From Dendrolimus kikuchii (taxonomy: Eukaryota > Arthropoda > Insecta > Lepidoptera > Lasiocampidae), in NCBI GenBank assembly GCA_019925095.2, contig CM034405.1, forward strand, positions 9,436,401-9,500,400: DNA of 64,000 nucleotides, in the 5' to 3' direction. The notes under the pieces are model-generated. The model was not told the origin of the DNA, did not search any database, and worked only from the letters and a program-made list of their open reading frames with translations. Numbering within the stretch: the stretch's first letter is position 1; each line of letters begins with the position of its first letter. A program made the translations under genes and the position numbers. Below, one piece after another: positions 1 through 13,100 of this stretch.

Positions 1-297
1 TCTATTAGGTGATAATATAGTAATTTATGAAATAAATAAGAGAGCTATTATTAACTAGTTAATCAATACCATTTCTATTATTGTAAGACATGTTTGAATT
101 TACCTTCCATTAGCAATTTCATTTTTAGCAGGGGTAAAGGGATAAAATACGCCCAATTTTCCAGCGCTGAAATTTTCCTCTTCAAAAATTCCTCAAGCGC
201 CAAAATGTTACCCAAAATAGGAACAGAACCCTAATCTGGAGATCCTGATTGCAGTACCCTATACCCATAGTAAGCCATAGTTATAGAAGGGCCGGTT
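1..297. other. Left edge, nothing recognised
   Basis: AT-rich DNA without a supported coding frame or repeat. It may be part of the LINE relic that becomes readable from about 300. Confidence 0.4.
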
Positions 298-300
298 ATT

Positions 301-519
301 GTCTGGAGTCCTGCCTGTGAATGTGGTGAGAGTTACTATGATATGAATCATGTTTTCCTTTCTTGTCCTATGTACGATCACACTTCTCTTTACGACTCTT
401 TAATTTCACTTTCTGTTCCTCTTCCTACTTGTATTTCTTTATTACTTATGGATTGTAAATTTGATATATTATATAGTGTATTAAATTCACTTATTGTAGA
501 TAACCAAATAAAGCTTTAA
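301..519 (+). mobile_element. LINE relic: C-terminal end of a non-LTR retrotransposon ORF2
   Basis: An open frame of 72 codons ends at TAA 517-519. It carries a Cys/His motif, C-x-C-G-E followed by NHVFLSCP, typical of the zinc-knuckle-like C-terminus of non-LTR polymerase proteins, then LYDSLISLSVPLPTC. It is truncated at the 5' side and has no promoter of its own. The clade cannot be decided from this piece. Confidence 0.6.
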
Positions 520-784
520 TTTTAGTTGTCTGTATACGTTTTCAAAATTTTCGGTATAATTTTGTATTTTTTCGTGATTTGTTGCCCTCGGTTTTTGATA
601 GTCAAATAAACGTTTACCATGTGACTCTGGCTGAATGCACAAACGGTGCCTAGCCAAATCGAGAAAATAAAGGGTTAGGAGATTTCGTTCTGAATACCTA
701 ACTGAAGACCAATAATTTTTTCTTGAATGACGACACTTTTATCTTTTGTCTCTTTCTTTAGGGTGACAATACTTTCTTTTAAAA

Positions 785-840
785 ATACATACATACATAC
801 ATAACTTCACGCCAGTTCCCTTGCGTTGTAGGCACGAACA
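785..840 (-). mobile_element. RTE-type LINE, extreme 3' end only
   Basis: The (ATAC)n tail is followed by about 40 bp whose reverse complement matches the last codons ([12 protein letters not shown]) and stop of the RTE copy at 12037-12880. It is the shortest of four RTE 3' ends in the window and shares their tetranucleotide tail. Confidence 0.75.
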
Positions 841-934
841 AAATATGGATAATAAATTACTTTTCGTTTTTGTATCACGTTTGCCATGACTGATTTTGCT
901 TAATAATTAACAAAAACCTGATAGCTGCCACTTT

Positions 935-1140
935 TTAACCCCCGACCAAAAGAGAGAAGTTATAAGTTTGACCGCTGTCCGTCCGTGGCACCGTATCTCT
1001 TGAACGAGTCAACCAATTCGGACACAATTTTTGTATCCCGCCTTGACATTATAGCGCCATTTCAACGAGCAAACCTTATAGTGCCATCCATCAATTAAAG
1101 CATATATAGGTGTTACTCAATCGAATTTGATGGCTCAACG
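935..1140. repeat. Dispersed lepidopteran-type repeat
   Basis: It starts TTAACCCCCGACCAAAAGAG and runs through a CTGTCCGTCCGTGGCA segment and a GAACGAGTCAACC segment. The wording resembles a dispersed repeat very common in lepidopteran genomes; no second good copy is present here, so this call rests on recognition. Confidence 0.45.
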
Positions 1141-2059
1141 ATAGGTATTATTTTCGACTTTTTAAATGTTTACTTTTCTTTTTTGTTGAGTTTTTTTATT
1201 TAATTTTGTAACAAACATGTCATCCCTCTATACTTTTTATATGAGGATTCGGAATACATTGTTCAGTACCTCGTCATACTGTCTGATAAATATTCTTTAG
1301 AAAATATGAGGGCCTTAGAATAATTACAATGAGGGCTGATCACTACCCAAATGTCGCTACCAAACATGATTGTCGAAACTTTAGGATTACTTATTTATTT
1401 AATACTTTATAATTTTTAAAACTTAATTATTTATAATAATCAACAATAGAGATTTTCGGTAAATAAAACTACAATTAGTTTTTGCTATTTCTAGATTTCA
1501 TTGATGGAATATGTGACGCTCACCCCCTGATCCAAAGATCTAGGAATGACATACCCAAGCCGAAGCATTGAGCGGGATATGGAATAAAAGAATTTATATA
1601 GTGAAAATTAATAAAATTTATTAAATGAATAAAACATATAATATTGGCCATAAATCGTAATCATCTAGTGGTAGGAACCCTTCGCTGCAAAACCGTGAAC
1701 CCTATGTTCACAAGGTAGGTTATATAGAAGTGCTGATCAAGAAACAGGTAGACTTATTTTTTCTTAAAAATTTGTATGCTTTCGGCGAATAAAAGTAGCT
1801 AAAGTAAGCTTCGGTAATAAACAAGAAGCTTACACACAACTATCTATCAAATTTACTTTTATATTTACGTGACTATCGATCATGATAAGAATAAATATTG
1901 GAATCGATATAGGAAGTTACATATTACAGAATTGATAAAAGACAACATTTGATTACAAAAAAAATATTTGTGATCTAGTTGGGGTAGGCAGAAAGAATAT
2001 AAACTGCTATAGACAAAGGTTTCGGCTTCACGAGCAAACGGTCGCGGGCGAAACCCAGG

Positions 2060-2880
2060 GGAGGATCCGCCCGTTAAGGTAGTCCGATGAGGGAGCGGAG
2101 TTGTTCTGTACTCTCTATTTTATCGGATCCTATTCAGCTGGACATGGCCGACTTGACTAGCAACTGCCAGGGTTTATTATGGAGTAGGCGATTTCCATTG
2201 CCCTTGAGCCTCGCCGGCTGGCCCACACCTCTCACCGTGACCCCCAAACGGATAAGTCCAAGTGCTTTTCTATCGTCAAAAAAAGCAGAAAGAAGAAGTT
2301 TGTGGAAACTAACGAATATCCTGCTCTCGGCGAAGAAAGATAATGAGGGTTCCATCTCCTATGCTAGAAAGGACCTTTGCACCGCTGCTTGGTACGCTCG
2401 CGATGTTGCTCCAACCGTTTACCAAAGCCCTGGCAAACGGCGAATGATGGAACACCGAAGAGTTATTAAGTTTTCTGGCACTAAGTCATTGACTGTGGCA
2501 TCGCTCTTTTTCATGTCTTATTTTGGAGTCTGGAGTCTTTGTGAAAAACATTATTAAAGCGATTCGTCAAGCAATGCGCCTGATTGTGTCATCCCCGGCT
2601 GCCTAAGATACCAATCTTAGTACCGTTGGCACCACCCCTGGACCTACCACGCCCCACGCTGGGCGCCAGTGTGGCGCCGTGACATAAAAGTGGCGAGTGG
2701 TATGAATAAAAGATACCGGTTTCTGTACCCATACGTACATATAAAAAAGAAAACAGAGTGGGGTGAGTTTCTTGCCTTGGCTGTCGTTTTTGCTTTTTGT
2801 AGCGGTACTGCCCTGAAGCGTCATGGAAGTCCAGGGGAAGTCCTAACTACGAATTGTGTTAAACCTTTTTGATTTAATAT
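2060..2880 (-). mobile_element. Possible LTR-retrotransposon relic
   Basis: On the minus strand TGGCGCCCAGCGTGGGG (2652-2668) looks like a tRNA primer-binding site: it starts TGG, complementary to the tRNA CCA end, right after an LTR-like ...CCACA end. Downstream on that strand a frame from about 2516 starts with a Met-Lys-Lys-Ser-Asp-type leader and runs to near 2134 with two in-frame stops. I do not recognise the product. LTR borders were not found. The plus-strand frame 2087-2557 is probably antisense to this. Confidence 0.3.
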
Positions 2881-3785
2881 ATGTCTCCAGGTTACGTCAC
2901 TAATACTTTAAAAAAAAAATGTTAACAAACATATCGTTGTTGTGTGTTAACGTTTCTAAAGATATAAGCTAATTACGATGTTTTAACCCTATTTTAAGTC
3001 AAATTATCGATATTACCAAAAAGCCGCAAGACTAACTATCACTATCACATAATATACCAAGCAAATATATCCATTTCATACAAATCCTATATAAACAGAG
3101 TGAGACAACAACACATAAACGATCACTGCACAAAGACAAACGTGATCTGCCATCGCGAACACATATGTGCTATTACTGAGTTTAAGAGTTAATTGATATA
3201 AATTGTTTCGATACTAAGCTATGATGATATAAATTGTACATTACAAAGTTAGTTCGCCACTATTGAAACTTCAAAAGTGGCTTTACATCGTGGCTTCACT
3301 ATAATAATACATTATATGTAGTACCGATACCGAATACTGAATTACCGATTATACCGAAACCGATAGTATCGAACTATGGAGAAAAGATGTAATTGTGACG
3401 ACTCATATGTGATGACTGTCAGTGTCAATATAGTGTCATGTAATGATGACAGCTGACGTATTTTATTTTCAATTCTTTTTTATAATATAGCCTAACAACC
3501 TTTAATGCATTTAGACAATAATTTACAAAATATGCGGGCCCTTTTTAATACACTCATTATACGAGATTTATAAAGTCGTTTAAAAACGTCCAAATGAATG
3601 GAATGAATGGTTTTCCTAGAGTGATATAATATGCTGCTCTTTTCTTTCCCCATGTCTCAATTATTTGGGATCGGCACAATATTTCTTTTCCTTTCACACT
3701 CTATGCTAACATACATTTTCTGTCACACCACAAAATTTTTGACCAGATATTTAAATAAGCTTACAAAAGGAATTTTGGATTTTAG

Positions 3786-3950
3786 GTAAGAGTTCTTAGT
3801 TACTTAAAACAAACAAGAAATATGTGTCTTAAATATACTAAATCAAAATCAGGACAACAGTTGATAGCATACACAAATGCTGACTGGGAAAATTCCAAAG
3901 ACGATAGGAAAAATGTGAGTGGATGCGCTATTTTTCACAATAATAATTAA
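3786..3950 (+). pseudogene. Ty1/copia RNase H fragment
   Basis: A 54-codon frame reads VRVLSYLKQTRNMCLKYTKS and later LIAYTNADWENSKDDRKNVS before TAA. This matches the copia Pol segment usually written RVLRYLKGT...GYSDADWAGDxxDRKSTSG. The first acidic residue of the DADW box is Asn here, and an upstream W-x-L-G segment is out of frame, so the copy is dead. The rest of the element is missing. Confidence 0.75.
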
Positions 3951-4020
3951 TCAAGGTTTCATTAAAAGGACGTAAATAGAGACATTACATACATTTAATT
4001 TCAACGACGTAGACCACGAA

Positions 4021-4130
4021 TCAGCTCTCTTAGGGCGCGTTCTGCCCACTAGAGGAACGCGCCCTAAACGAGCTGATGCGGAGCATTTTGGGCGTTTTGA
4101 GCAGTAACTCACAAATCCCAAAATGCTCCG
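4021..4130. repeat. Two adjacent hairpins
   Basis: The first hairpin has arms 4021-4042 and 4055-4076 (22 nt, 2 mismatches, GGGCGCGTTC core). The second has perfect 14-nt arms 4079-4092 and 4117-4130 (CGGAGCATTTTGGG). They lie directly before a coding-like remnant and are GC-rich in an AT-rich neighbourhood. Confidence 0.7.
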
Positions 4131-4416
4131 TCAGCCGTTCCACATAGATAATACGGTCGTTATGGTCGTGCCGAAAATGTCACTAATGACGTCATTATTT
4201 TTGATCACACAGCGCTCACAACGACCCATATCAAGAGGTGGGTCGAAGAGGACGTTAAACACGGAGCATTAGTTCTCTTTGTCGATTGATATTGAAAAAG
4301 GCGCGATTTCCAACTCAACCAATGACATTTGTGTATTTCGTTGTTAATGACATCAACGCTCCATACTCCGTTCGACTTGTGTTTATGATTGTATCCCACG
4401 ACTATAAAATATATAC

Positions 4417-4612
4417 AACTAGCAGCCCGGCGCGGTTTCGCCCGCGCTCTGTCCCGCTACCGTGGTATATAGCATCATGTTATATAGCCTATGACACTCC
4501 CTGTTAACGTAGTTTTCTAACAGTAAAAGCATTTTTAAAATCCGTTTAGTAGATCTAGAGATTACCCCCTACAACATCACAAACTTTACCTCTTTATAAT
4601 ATTAGTATAGAT
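4417..4612. repeat. CTAG-ended dispersed repeat
   Basis: It starts ACTAGCAGCCCGGCGCGGTT and ends TTATAATATTAGTATAGAT. The same end-to-end design (CTAGC...CCCGC... to ATTAGTATAGAT) recurs at 59205, 62350 and, more loosely, 55925. These are short interspersed elements without coding capacity. Confidence 0.65.
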
Positions 4613-4693
4613 GTACTCTTTGTCCACGACGATATATACCAAAATAGCGAAAAAGATGGCGCTGCGATCGCATCTTTTTTGGAAACTACTTAA

Positions 4694-4738
4694 AAATGAA
4701 ACTCGACATAGTGACTAGCACTATGTTGAGTTTCATTT
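4694..4738. repeat. Hairpin, 20-nt arms
   Basis: Arms 4694-4713 and 4719-4738 (AAATGAAACTCGACATAGTG and its complement with one mismatch) flank a 5-nt loop. Confidence 0.75.
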
Positions 4739-5283
4739 ATAACCTGAGTTAACACATAAGATACATTTTATCCAGATAAATGAAGTCGTTTCCTTAGAAT
4801 AGACGGATTAGCAAAATAGATGGCGTTTCAATCGCGTTTTTCAATTCACTGCCAGCGAGTTCCATTGATAGCGCACAACTCCCAAAATGCTCCGTTAGCC
4901 GTTCCACAAGGCGACCGCGGTCGTTGCGGTGATGGCGAAAACGTCACTAATGACGTTATCATTTTCGATCACAGAATGCTCACAACGACCCATGTCCAGA
5001 AATGGATCGAATAACCGTTCCACATGGGTTTAGGATTATAACGCCGGCAAGCAGGTGAAACGGGTACAATCGCGGTCGTTATGAGTCTCTAATGGAACGT
5101 AGCCTAACAAATACCTACGTTGTCATAAACAATATGTTATTTGTTGTATTATTTCAAACCAGGTTGGCATCGAGTGACCTCTATGTTTTGCAGGGCCGTT
5201 GTTTAGACTATATGGACTTAGTTTCTTTGTTATTATTATTATATGTAAAAAATCGAATTAAGTTTATATTTAGGTAAAATAAA

Positions 5284-7115
5284 GCTACTGCCTAGGGATT
5301 GACACGCGGCGCAGCCGCGGGGTTAACTCTAGTCAATAATATTATCCTACAGAACAAAAAATAGTGACTTACGGTAAAAGGGATAACTTAATAATTGAAA
5401 AACACAAATAATTTCGTAAATATATATATATATTTAGATTTATATCTTCCATCAATACATACAACGACACTTAACATTCAAAAATTTGGCCATAACTAGA
5501 AAATAGGTCTCACTTTATCATGGCGTTACTTTCTACGATTAAAGTAGTGATAGATAATTTTAATTAAACAGGATATCTAAAAGGTTTTATAGCACATTTG
5601 CAATGTAAGTAATCAGTATCTATGCTACCCGAAGTCAGACCTAATTTATAAAAGCGGGGAAGACATGGTTATAACATGAAGTATTTTTAACATCGAAAAC
5701 AGCACCGTTTTTAAAAGTACTCAGTTCACTATATAATCTACGTTGTCATCGCGAGACGTTATGCTGCGTCCACACCTGTAATATTTCATCGATCATATAA
5801 AGAATAATCGGGAAGTTTAACAAAATCATCAATTTCTTGATGTTCTTTAAAATTATCGAATATTTTTTTTATAAAACCAAAATGTAGTTAGTACCAATGA
5901 TACAGATGTGGATAAAGGCTTAGAGACGCGAGGACAAAGTATGTGATTGATGGAGGAGAATACAAAATAAAACTTATCGAAATATCTTCGGTTTATGCTA
6001 GGATCTATAAAAATTGAAAATAATACAACTAATTTAATTTCATAACTAGTAAGATACAAATCCCTTACCACGAGATCAGTGACAATTTGAAGTCACCCGG
6101 TGTTGTTTAACTTTTTGAATTCATTTTTTTCTACATTTGCATAAGAGTTTCTTTGATGTCTTATCGGTCTTTGAAGTGTGATAAGTTAAGAATTATATAA
6201 CTTGTGGAACTCTTGTAAATTTACAGTAATCGTACCAATTGGTGGGAATTTAGATTTTTAAATCTTTGGACTCAAATTTCTGTAATAAAACAAACAAATA
6301 CGTTTTATGTCAATCGTCCATCGGACTATGCTTTAATTTAACCACATATTGCAACAATATGCGAATTAAACATACAACACTTATAATCTAATATAGAATA
6401 ATGCCTAATTATTTTTATAAAGTAACAAAATTAACTTATATTTACAATTATCATTAAAATTATCGTAGAATTTTACTATTTAGCACTATTTTTATTCGAT
6501 TTATTTTTGTTTTGGGAGAATTCAGATATTTTTTTTTATATAACGCGTAATAGGATAGACGAAATTAATAATAAAATATGAATATGAAATGTGTAAATAG
6601 TAAATAAACCATTAAATATGGCTTCTCACATGAGTCGCAAGAAATCCGTCTGTGTTGAATTGAAATTATAATTAATATCAAAAAATTATATAATACGTTT
6701 GATTTTCTATTAAGGCACCATTGGTTATTTTGGTAATCCAATGTACAATAGTTATTTAATATTTTGATAATTATAATAAATTTATATAATAAGTATAATG
6801 GTTCCACTGGTGGTTGCGTATGAGATCAAATTCGACATTTGATATAATTAGAGTTACATGAATACAAGCTCATTGAAAATGTAGTGCAGTTAAATAATAT
6901 TTAACGTTCAGTCAGCGACTCTCAATTCTATTTACGAAGATAACCCATTAGAACCTATAGTGGTGTGGATTTATAAGAGAAATAATATAGAGAAAGATAT
7001 TATTTGTATTTTGTGACAAAACAAAGTTTTGGGCTTAACTAATGGTTTTCGAATAGTGACATATTCGCCGTGGATGTGCGGCGTGAGTCGCGATCTAGAT
7101 TTACGTCGCTGGAGT
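5284..7115. other. pnt 3' flank / 3' UTR region
   Basis: Very AT-rich. The short open frames here are chance. The part nearest 7116 must include the pnt 3' UTR. No second gene is seen. Confidence 0.5.
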
Positions 7116-7179
7116 TCAATCGTCATCCTTCTTCTCCATTTTGGGTTCATACATTGCATGTAACTGTTCTGGGGATATT
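7116..7179 (-). CDS. pnt: pnt terminal coding exon
   Basis: It follows a ctgttgcag acceptor (cag at 7180-7182) and encodes the last 20 residues, [20 protein letters not shown], before TGA at 7116-7118. The PE(E/Q)LHAM segment and acidic end match the C-terminus of Ets-1/Pointed proteins, which stop soon after the ETS domain. The 3' UTR runs leftward. Two AATAAA motifs on the minus strand at 6491-6496 and 6500-6505 are candidate poly(A) signals, but these are common by chance in such AT-rich DNA. Confidence 0.93.
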
Positions 7180-10100
7180 CTGCAACAGATAAAAATCAAT
7201 TATAACAATCGTCATTTTCATCTGATTATTAAATAAAATTATTGATAATAAAATCGCAACAAGACTATTTTAAAACTACGTTTTAACGATTTTAAGCGCG
7301 GTATTTTATTTGATTTTAATTATTCCAAAAATGTGGGACGTTTCACGCTTTTGCGTGTCATACTTGCATCAAATACAATACCGCGTTTAAAACCATTAAA
7401 ACGTAGTTTTATTATGCGTAGTAGTCGCAAAAACTTAAGAAAATATCTTTATTTTAATCATATTTGTTTTTTTTTAATTCAGACATACGCTGCGGCTATT
7501 TGATTAGCCAAGCAATGGTAAGTTAATAGGTTTGAATTTTGATATTAATAAAAGTGAAGAATGCCACAGAATTTAAGACGTCTTTATACCTATTAAACAA
7601 GTTAATTGGAATCACCTTAAACTAACTATAACACCAAAGTAGCGATTAGTTTAATTCTTGTTTATTAAGGTTTAATTAAATTGTATCGTTACGCTAATTG
7701 GTAGACGGAAAAAATCTTACCCGAGTAAATTTTGAAGGTCACAAACGAAGCGATAAACGTAGCGTTTGCCTGCTGTTTTGTGTATTATGTTCTTGTCGTA
7801 GTAGTATCGCAGCCCGCGCGATAGCTTTTCATAGTTCATTTTCGGTTTATTCTTGCGGATGCCCCAGCGCCTTGCCACCTACCAACCAAATAACAGTTGA
7901 TAAAATTACTAGAATTAATAATTGAATACTAGAATTAATTAGTGCAAAGAAAAAATAACAATATGAAGTTAGTAAACATTATTGCACTAATATATAGAAA
8001 TAATTCGGAAAAATTGTAGCACTTTACTGTGACTTTTGTAATTGATAATGTGTCTATTGATCTTCATATCTAATGTTTTTATAGTGTGAAATATTAAAGT
8101 TATAAATTGCAAACTTCGAAAGCAAGTATTTATTTGAGCTCGGCGTTACAGCTTTTAAGTTTTGCTCACCTAAGTGTCTAAGGTTAAGCAAGCACTATGA
8201 TTTATCAATACCTAACTCATCTTGTTACAGCTGAAATTTGTATTGATAAATTGTAGTGCGCGCTTAGCATTCGAGGAGTAGGTATGTGAGTAAAACTTAC
8301 AGGTGTACGGCTAGGCTTAGTCTGTATATACATTCCTTTTTTTTTTTTTAATTGCAGGAGATCAGCAGACAGGCAGACGGCCCACTTGATGGAAAGCGGT
8401 TACCATCGCCTATGGACATTTGCAACACCAAAGTTGCTACAAATGCGCTGCTGCTCTCTTAAGGGAGACTGGAACCTGGTCACTAATGCCGGAATACAAC
8501 TCAAGGTTGTTATGGCGACATACTTTAGACCAGGGGTGGTAGCCATCCAGTCGGGCAAATGCCCTACCACCTGGAAAACATTCGGAACGTTAAGGCGGGA
8601 CGGTGAAGAACTATTCGCACTTTGAAAACTTTGACTCGGTAATCAAAGTGTAAATATGTTTAAAATTATTTATTGGCACATAACAAGGTAGTTAACACAT
8701 ATCACAATAAATTCTGAAACAATGTAGGTCAATAATAAGGATCTCAGTTGACTTGAATGTCAATTACCCTATTATATACTCCCGTGTATCTCTTTCTAAA
8801 CAGAAGTAATAAATTTCAGTATTATGTAAATTATTAATTCCACAAAGATTGTAAACATTCTCTAGTAGTTGTGATTGTGTAATCGTGTAAGTTATATAAT
8901 ACCTATGCACGAGAGAATTTTGGGTGTTGTGCAGAGCCATGAATATACTATATTTTTAGAATATAGGAATAAAAACTTGACACCTACCTCATCCGGATCT
9001 GTAAGTTTGAATTCCCAGCCATCCCCCGTCCACGATATGAACCCTTGACAGCTCTTGTCGGTAAGTAACTCGAGGAGGAACTGCCACAACTGGATTGGAC
9101 CTGAACCTGTAAGCATTGTAAAAAGTTGCTTTACGATATACGGAATTGTTTTATTTGATTTTTGAAGATATCAGTATCTCATATTCTAAAGGCCACCTAA
9201 TTATGAATAATCGTCTCTCGTTTAATTGGCTACTTTAAAACGAAATTCAAAAGTTCACCATTTCTCTATTTTATGTCAAGTAGACGTTCTGTACAAATCA
9301 AAAATCGCTAAGTACTCAAGACTTTTTCTTTAACAATATAATCAAATAAATAAGATGAACAACAAAAAATATTTTGAGTCATGATTGATTATGAAAACTA
9401 TTAAACAACATACGAATAAAATTAAAATATGTACTCGTGTACCATTATCTGTTATAATAAAAAAATTAAGTGTCATGTGCGTAACTTTTAAGTATTACTT
9501 AATTAAACTGCACTTGAGCGTAATGATTGGAAATCCGCGTTCTCACTTGATGTCAAAGGTCAACTGAGAGTAGCGTATGAGGTATGACATTCCAAGCACG
9601 TGTAGTTTGTCCTTGGTCATAGTTCTGATTAAATAGTAATGGTAACAGATAATGTTACAGGTCCTATTGTAATATAGCATTCTGCGTACCAGTGAAACAA
9701 GGCCCGGATGCAGGGTAGGCTAGTTTGTCTTGCGGTATGAGGGTGTGCTGCTCGTTGGGCCATTCGCTCCAGTCGGCGCAGACTCCGGCATATTCGGGCG
9801 CGTAGCTCTCTCCATAGCCTTCGCCGCCGTACCTTCCGCCAGCACCTATAAATTTCATATATGGTATAAATACTAAGTACAATTCTTTTGATCAGTACAG
9901 GACATTTAATTAAAAATACCATATTTTAAATGTTACGGGACGGGTCTCGTTCAAAACAATTTTGATAAAAGCAATTTTGAAGCTTTATCATCTTGAATTA
10001 TAAAATTTAAACTTTAAATTTTATAATTCCAGATGATAAAGCTACACACAGGCGGGACACACTTTTGATGACTTTAGATGCACCTTATTGGGAAATACAA

Positions 10101-13100
10101 TCGTCTAAACCAATCAGATACATAGGTATTTATCCAAGTAATCGAGCTAAAATTGATCATAAATACTTACTTACGTAAAATGTAAATGTAAAAAGCGTTA
10201 AAGAAATAATTACAATGGTGTAATATATTTTGTTAATAATGTTGTGTGTAACTCGATATCAAGTAAATTAATAACCACATGAAAGATTGTTATCTTTAAC
10301 GAGCTGTCCTATTGTGACTTTACACCCTCGTTAACGTAGAGTTAGCAGTGGTTTTGTGATATTTCACAGGACATACTAACAACACCATTAATTATTTAAT
10401 TTCCTCAAATCTTGGTCAGAAATGAAGATCTGTAATTATTCATATTCATTTGCTTAATATTTTTTTAATGTAGTTATAGGTTTAACCACGTTTTGAAGAC
10501 TTCCGGATTGCATGTGATACATACATAGAATGCACAAAGACTTAGATTAGTTGTTACTTTGAATTGTGAGGCGAACATGGGTTGTAAGCAAACTGTTACG
10601 TTCTAAATAATAATTTTCAACATGTAAGGATGGCGCAAACCAGTGCGTCAGGTTGTCTGATAGTAGAGCATAGATGCACACTCTCCGAAGTGTACATAGC
10701 CGATGGAAAACCTATAGACTAAGCAATATCCCGGCGTTGCAAGACTTTGTAGCTGAATATATCAACGAGTTGGCCGTTGACAATCAGATAAATAAAACTA
10801 TCATATTTAAAAAAAATAACAACTCACCTCTAGGATATGGTTTCGTGTAACCATGCGGTTGGTACTTGGACTCGTATTTGACCTCATGCGTGAGCAGGGG
10901 TTGCGTATGCGCGTGCGCGTGATGGTAGTATTCGTCTATGTAGGGCTGCGCCGAGGCGGCTGGGGGTCCGGGAGGGTACTCCGGCTGGTAGTACTCGTCG
11001 AGGGGGGATGCCGACGCGGGCGCAGGCGCCGGGGCCGGCGCTGCGGCACCACCACTCGCCTCCGTGTACCCGTACGCATTCGTTTCACGGGGTCCACCTG
11101 TCGTGTAGCCACCTATAATTGAAAGAGAATTTTTCAATTAGGCATATTAGTGCTATTTTCAAATGATATTGACCTCCTCTTTGATTGAGTGGTCTGAGCC
11201 TTCACTCGCCTAGCTTACGGGAACGCAGAGGTCCCAGGTTCGATTCCTGGCAATAAACTTTATAATGTACGATCTGAGTGTTTGGCACCTGCTCAAGAGA
11301 TGTCCATTACATATTACCCATAACACAAGTATAACTTGTTTAGTTTGCGGATAATCCATGTGTGTATTTGCCTGCTCTGCCAATTTGAAATAACTTTGAG
11401 TGTACCTACTCAACTGTAAATTATACCCCATATTTTTACAACATGAACTATATTAATAAATTGGTACATACAGATATTTAAAAATAAGGTAACATAATAT
11501 TTTCTTAAGTTTTCGCGACTTGTATACATAATAAAACTACGTAATAAAACGTCGGAAAAACCAAAATCAAATAAAATTACCGCGCTTAAAACCGTTAAAA
11601 CGTAGTTTTATTAAAGAAGGTAACATTTAAAAAACTACAGTAACGTGTTGGTATTCCTATTAATTATTAAGGAATTAAAATAGTTTATTTAACTTAACCT
11701 ATTTGCGAAATCTATTGCTATAATAGGTACCTATTTTTTCCTCTATAGCTTGTTTGTGGAAAAGCCAAAAAGAGAAGCGTGTATTGAGGCGTGCACAAAC
11801 GAAACGAGCCTCGCTGGCTGCCGAAGCGCGACCGTCGCGGTTCACGACGCGCCCTTTGTTCTGCGCGTACGCCGGTGGACCCATACACAAACGCGCGCGC
11901 GCCTGTCCAGGGGTACAATTCTGCTAGTTCAATATCTTGGTGTTGCGAAGTATTCAAAGCACAATTCCATTGCGATAGGGGCAAATATTCGTATTCTACT
12001 AAAGCCACCATATTATAATAATAGTATAAAAAATTGATTGAATGATGCCGTGCTTTTAGCCGAATCGCCATCAGAACTGCAAACACTAGTAACAATGATG
12101 AAAGATGACTGTCAGGCGAGAGGCTTACATTTGAATGCGAAGAAAACAAAGGTTATGGTGTTTGAAAGAGAAGAAACCAGAACGAATGCAAGGATAATGG
12201 TCGATGATGTTATGCTGGAGCAAGTGAATGAGTTTGTATATCTTGGATGTGCTTTTAGCAGGGATGGAAGGTACACCGCTGATATAGAAAGAAGAGTGAA
12301 TTTGGGGAATAGTTTAAATGGAGCGTTAGGTAAACTTCTAGGCGCTAAGAACCTCAGCCAGAAGGCCCAGCTCGCCGTACACAACGCGGTGCTGGTACCT
12401 ACGCTCACGTATGGAAGCGAGAGTTGGGTATGGAAGAAAGAGCATGAAAGTAGAGTAAACGCGGTCGAGATGCGAGCACTGCGAAAAATCTGCGGAGTGA
12501 CGCTCGCGGACCGCGTTCGTAATACCGAAGTAAGAAAGAGAGTTGGTCTGAAAGAGAGTGTCGGGGTGAAGGTAAGGAAAGGAATGCTCCGGTGGTTCGG
12601 GCATGTGGAAAGAATGCATGATGAAAGAATGACTAAACAGATATACAATGCAAAAGTGGATGGATGCAGAAGTCGTGGAAGGCCACGACACACCTTCCAT
12701 GATCAAATTGATCGTGTACTAGCAGAAGGTGATGTCAGGAGCCTTAAGAACAGACGAGTGTGCATGACAAGAGTTATGAATGTCAAAGAGGCAAGTGAGG
12801 TGTGTAAGAATAAGCCTAAATGGCACTCTGTTGTTCGTGCCTACCCCGCAAGGGAACTGGCGTGAAGTTATGTATGTATGTATAAAAAATTGGTATTGCC
12901 ATCAGCAAAAATGGCGTTAGCCTGAATGGATATTAAAAAGCTACTAAAATTTCGAACATTTATTTCGCGAGTATTCGTTTATAAATATATAAGAAGATAG
13001 AGTGCCATTAGCCACGGGTACGCCATTGGAATTAACAGAACACCGCAATCAAGCAAACCTACGGTTGAGACAATAGTCGCCAGCGACTTTGACGAGATAG

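Larger units (their letters stand above)
4104..5010 (+). repeat. Direct repeat of a coding-like remnant (copies 4104-4255 and 4868-5010)
   Basis: Two copies of about 145 bp lie 764 bp apart. Both can be read as ENVTNDVIIFDH, then two variable residues and LTTTH-x-x-x-W(V/I)E. Copy 1 continues EDVKHGALVLFVD before stops. Many differences between copies are silent or conservative, suggesting an ancestral protein, probably of a transposable element I cannot name. A short third piece (CGGTCGTTATG) lies near 5069. Confidence 0.55.

Noticed and set aside
785..840. (ATAC)n stretches as a tandem-repeat array or CRISPR-like structure
   Set aside because: They are the tetranucleotide tails of RTE 3' ends, not spaced repeats.
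10853..11122. Plus-strand Arg/Val/Leu-rich 89-codon frame
   Set aside because: Antisense of the GC-rich pnt linker exon 10828-11112.
12112..12706. Long minus-strand frames (193 and 122 codons) opposite the RTE copy
   Set aside because: Shadow of the RTE coding frame; the same antisense frames recur opposite the second RTE copy.
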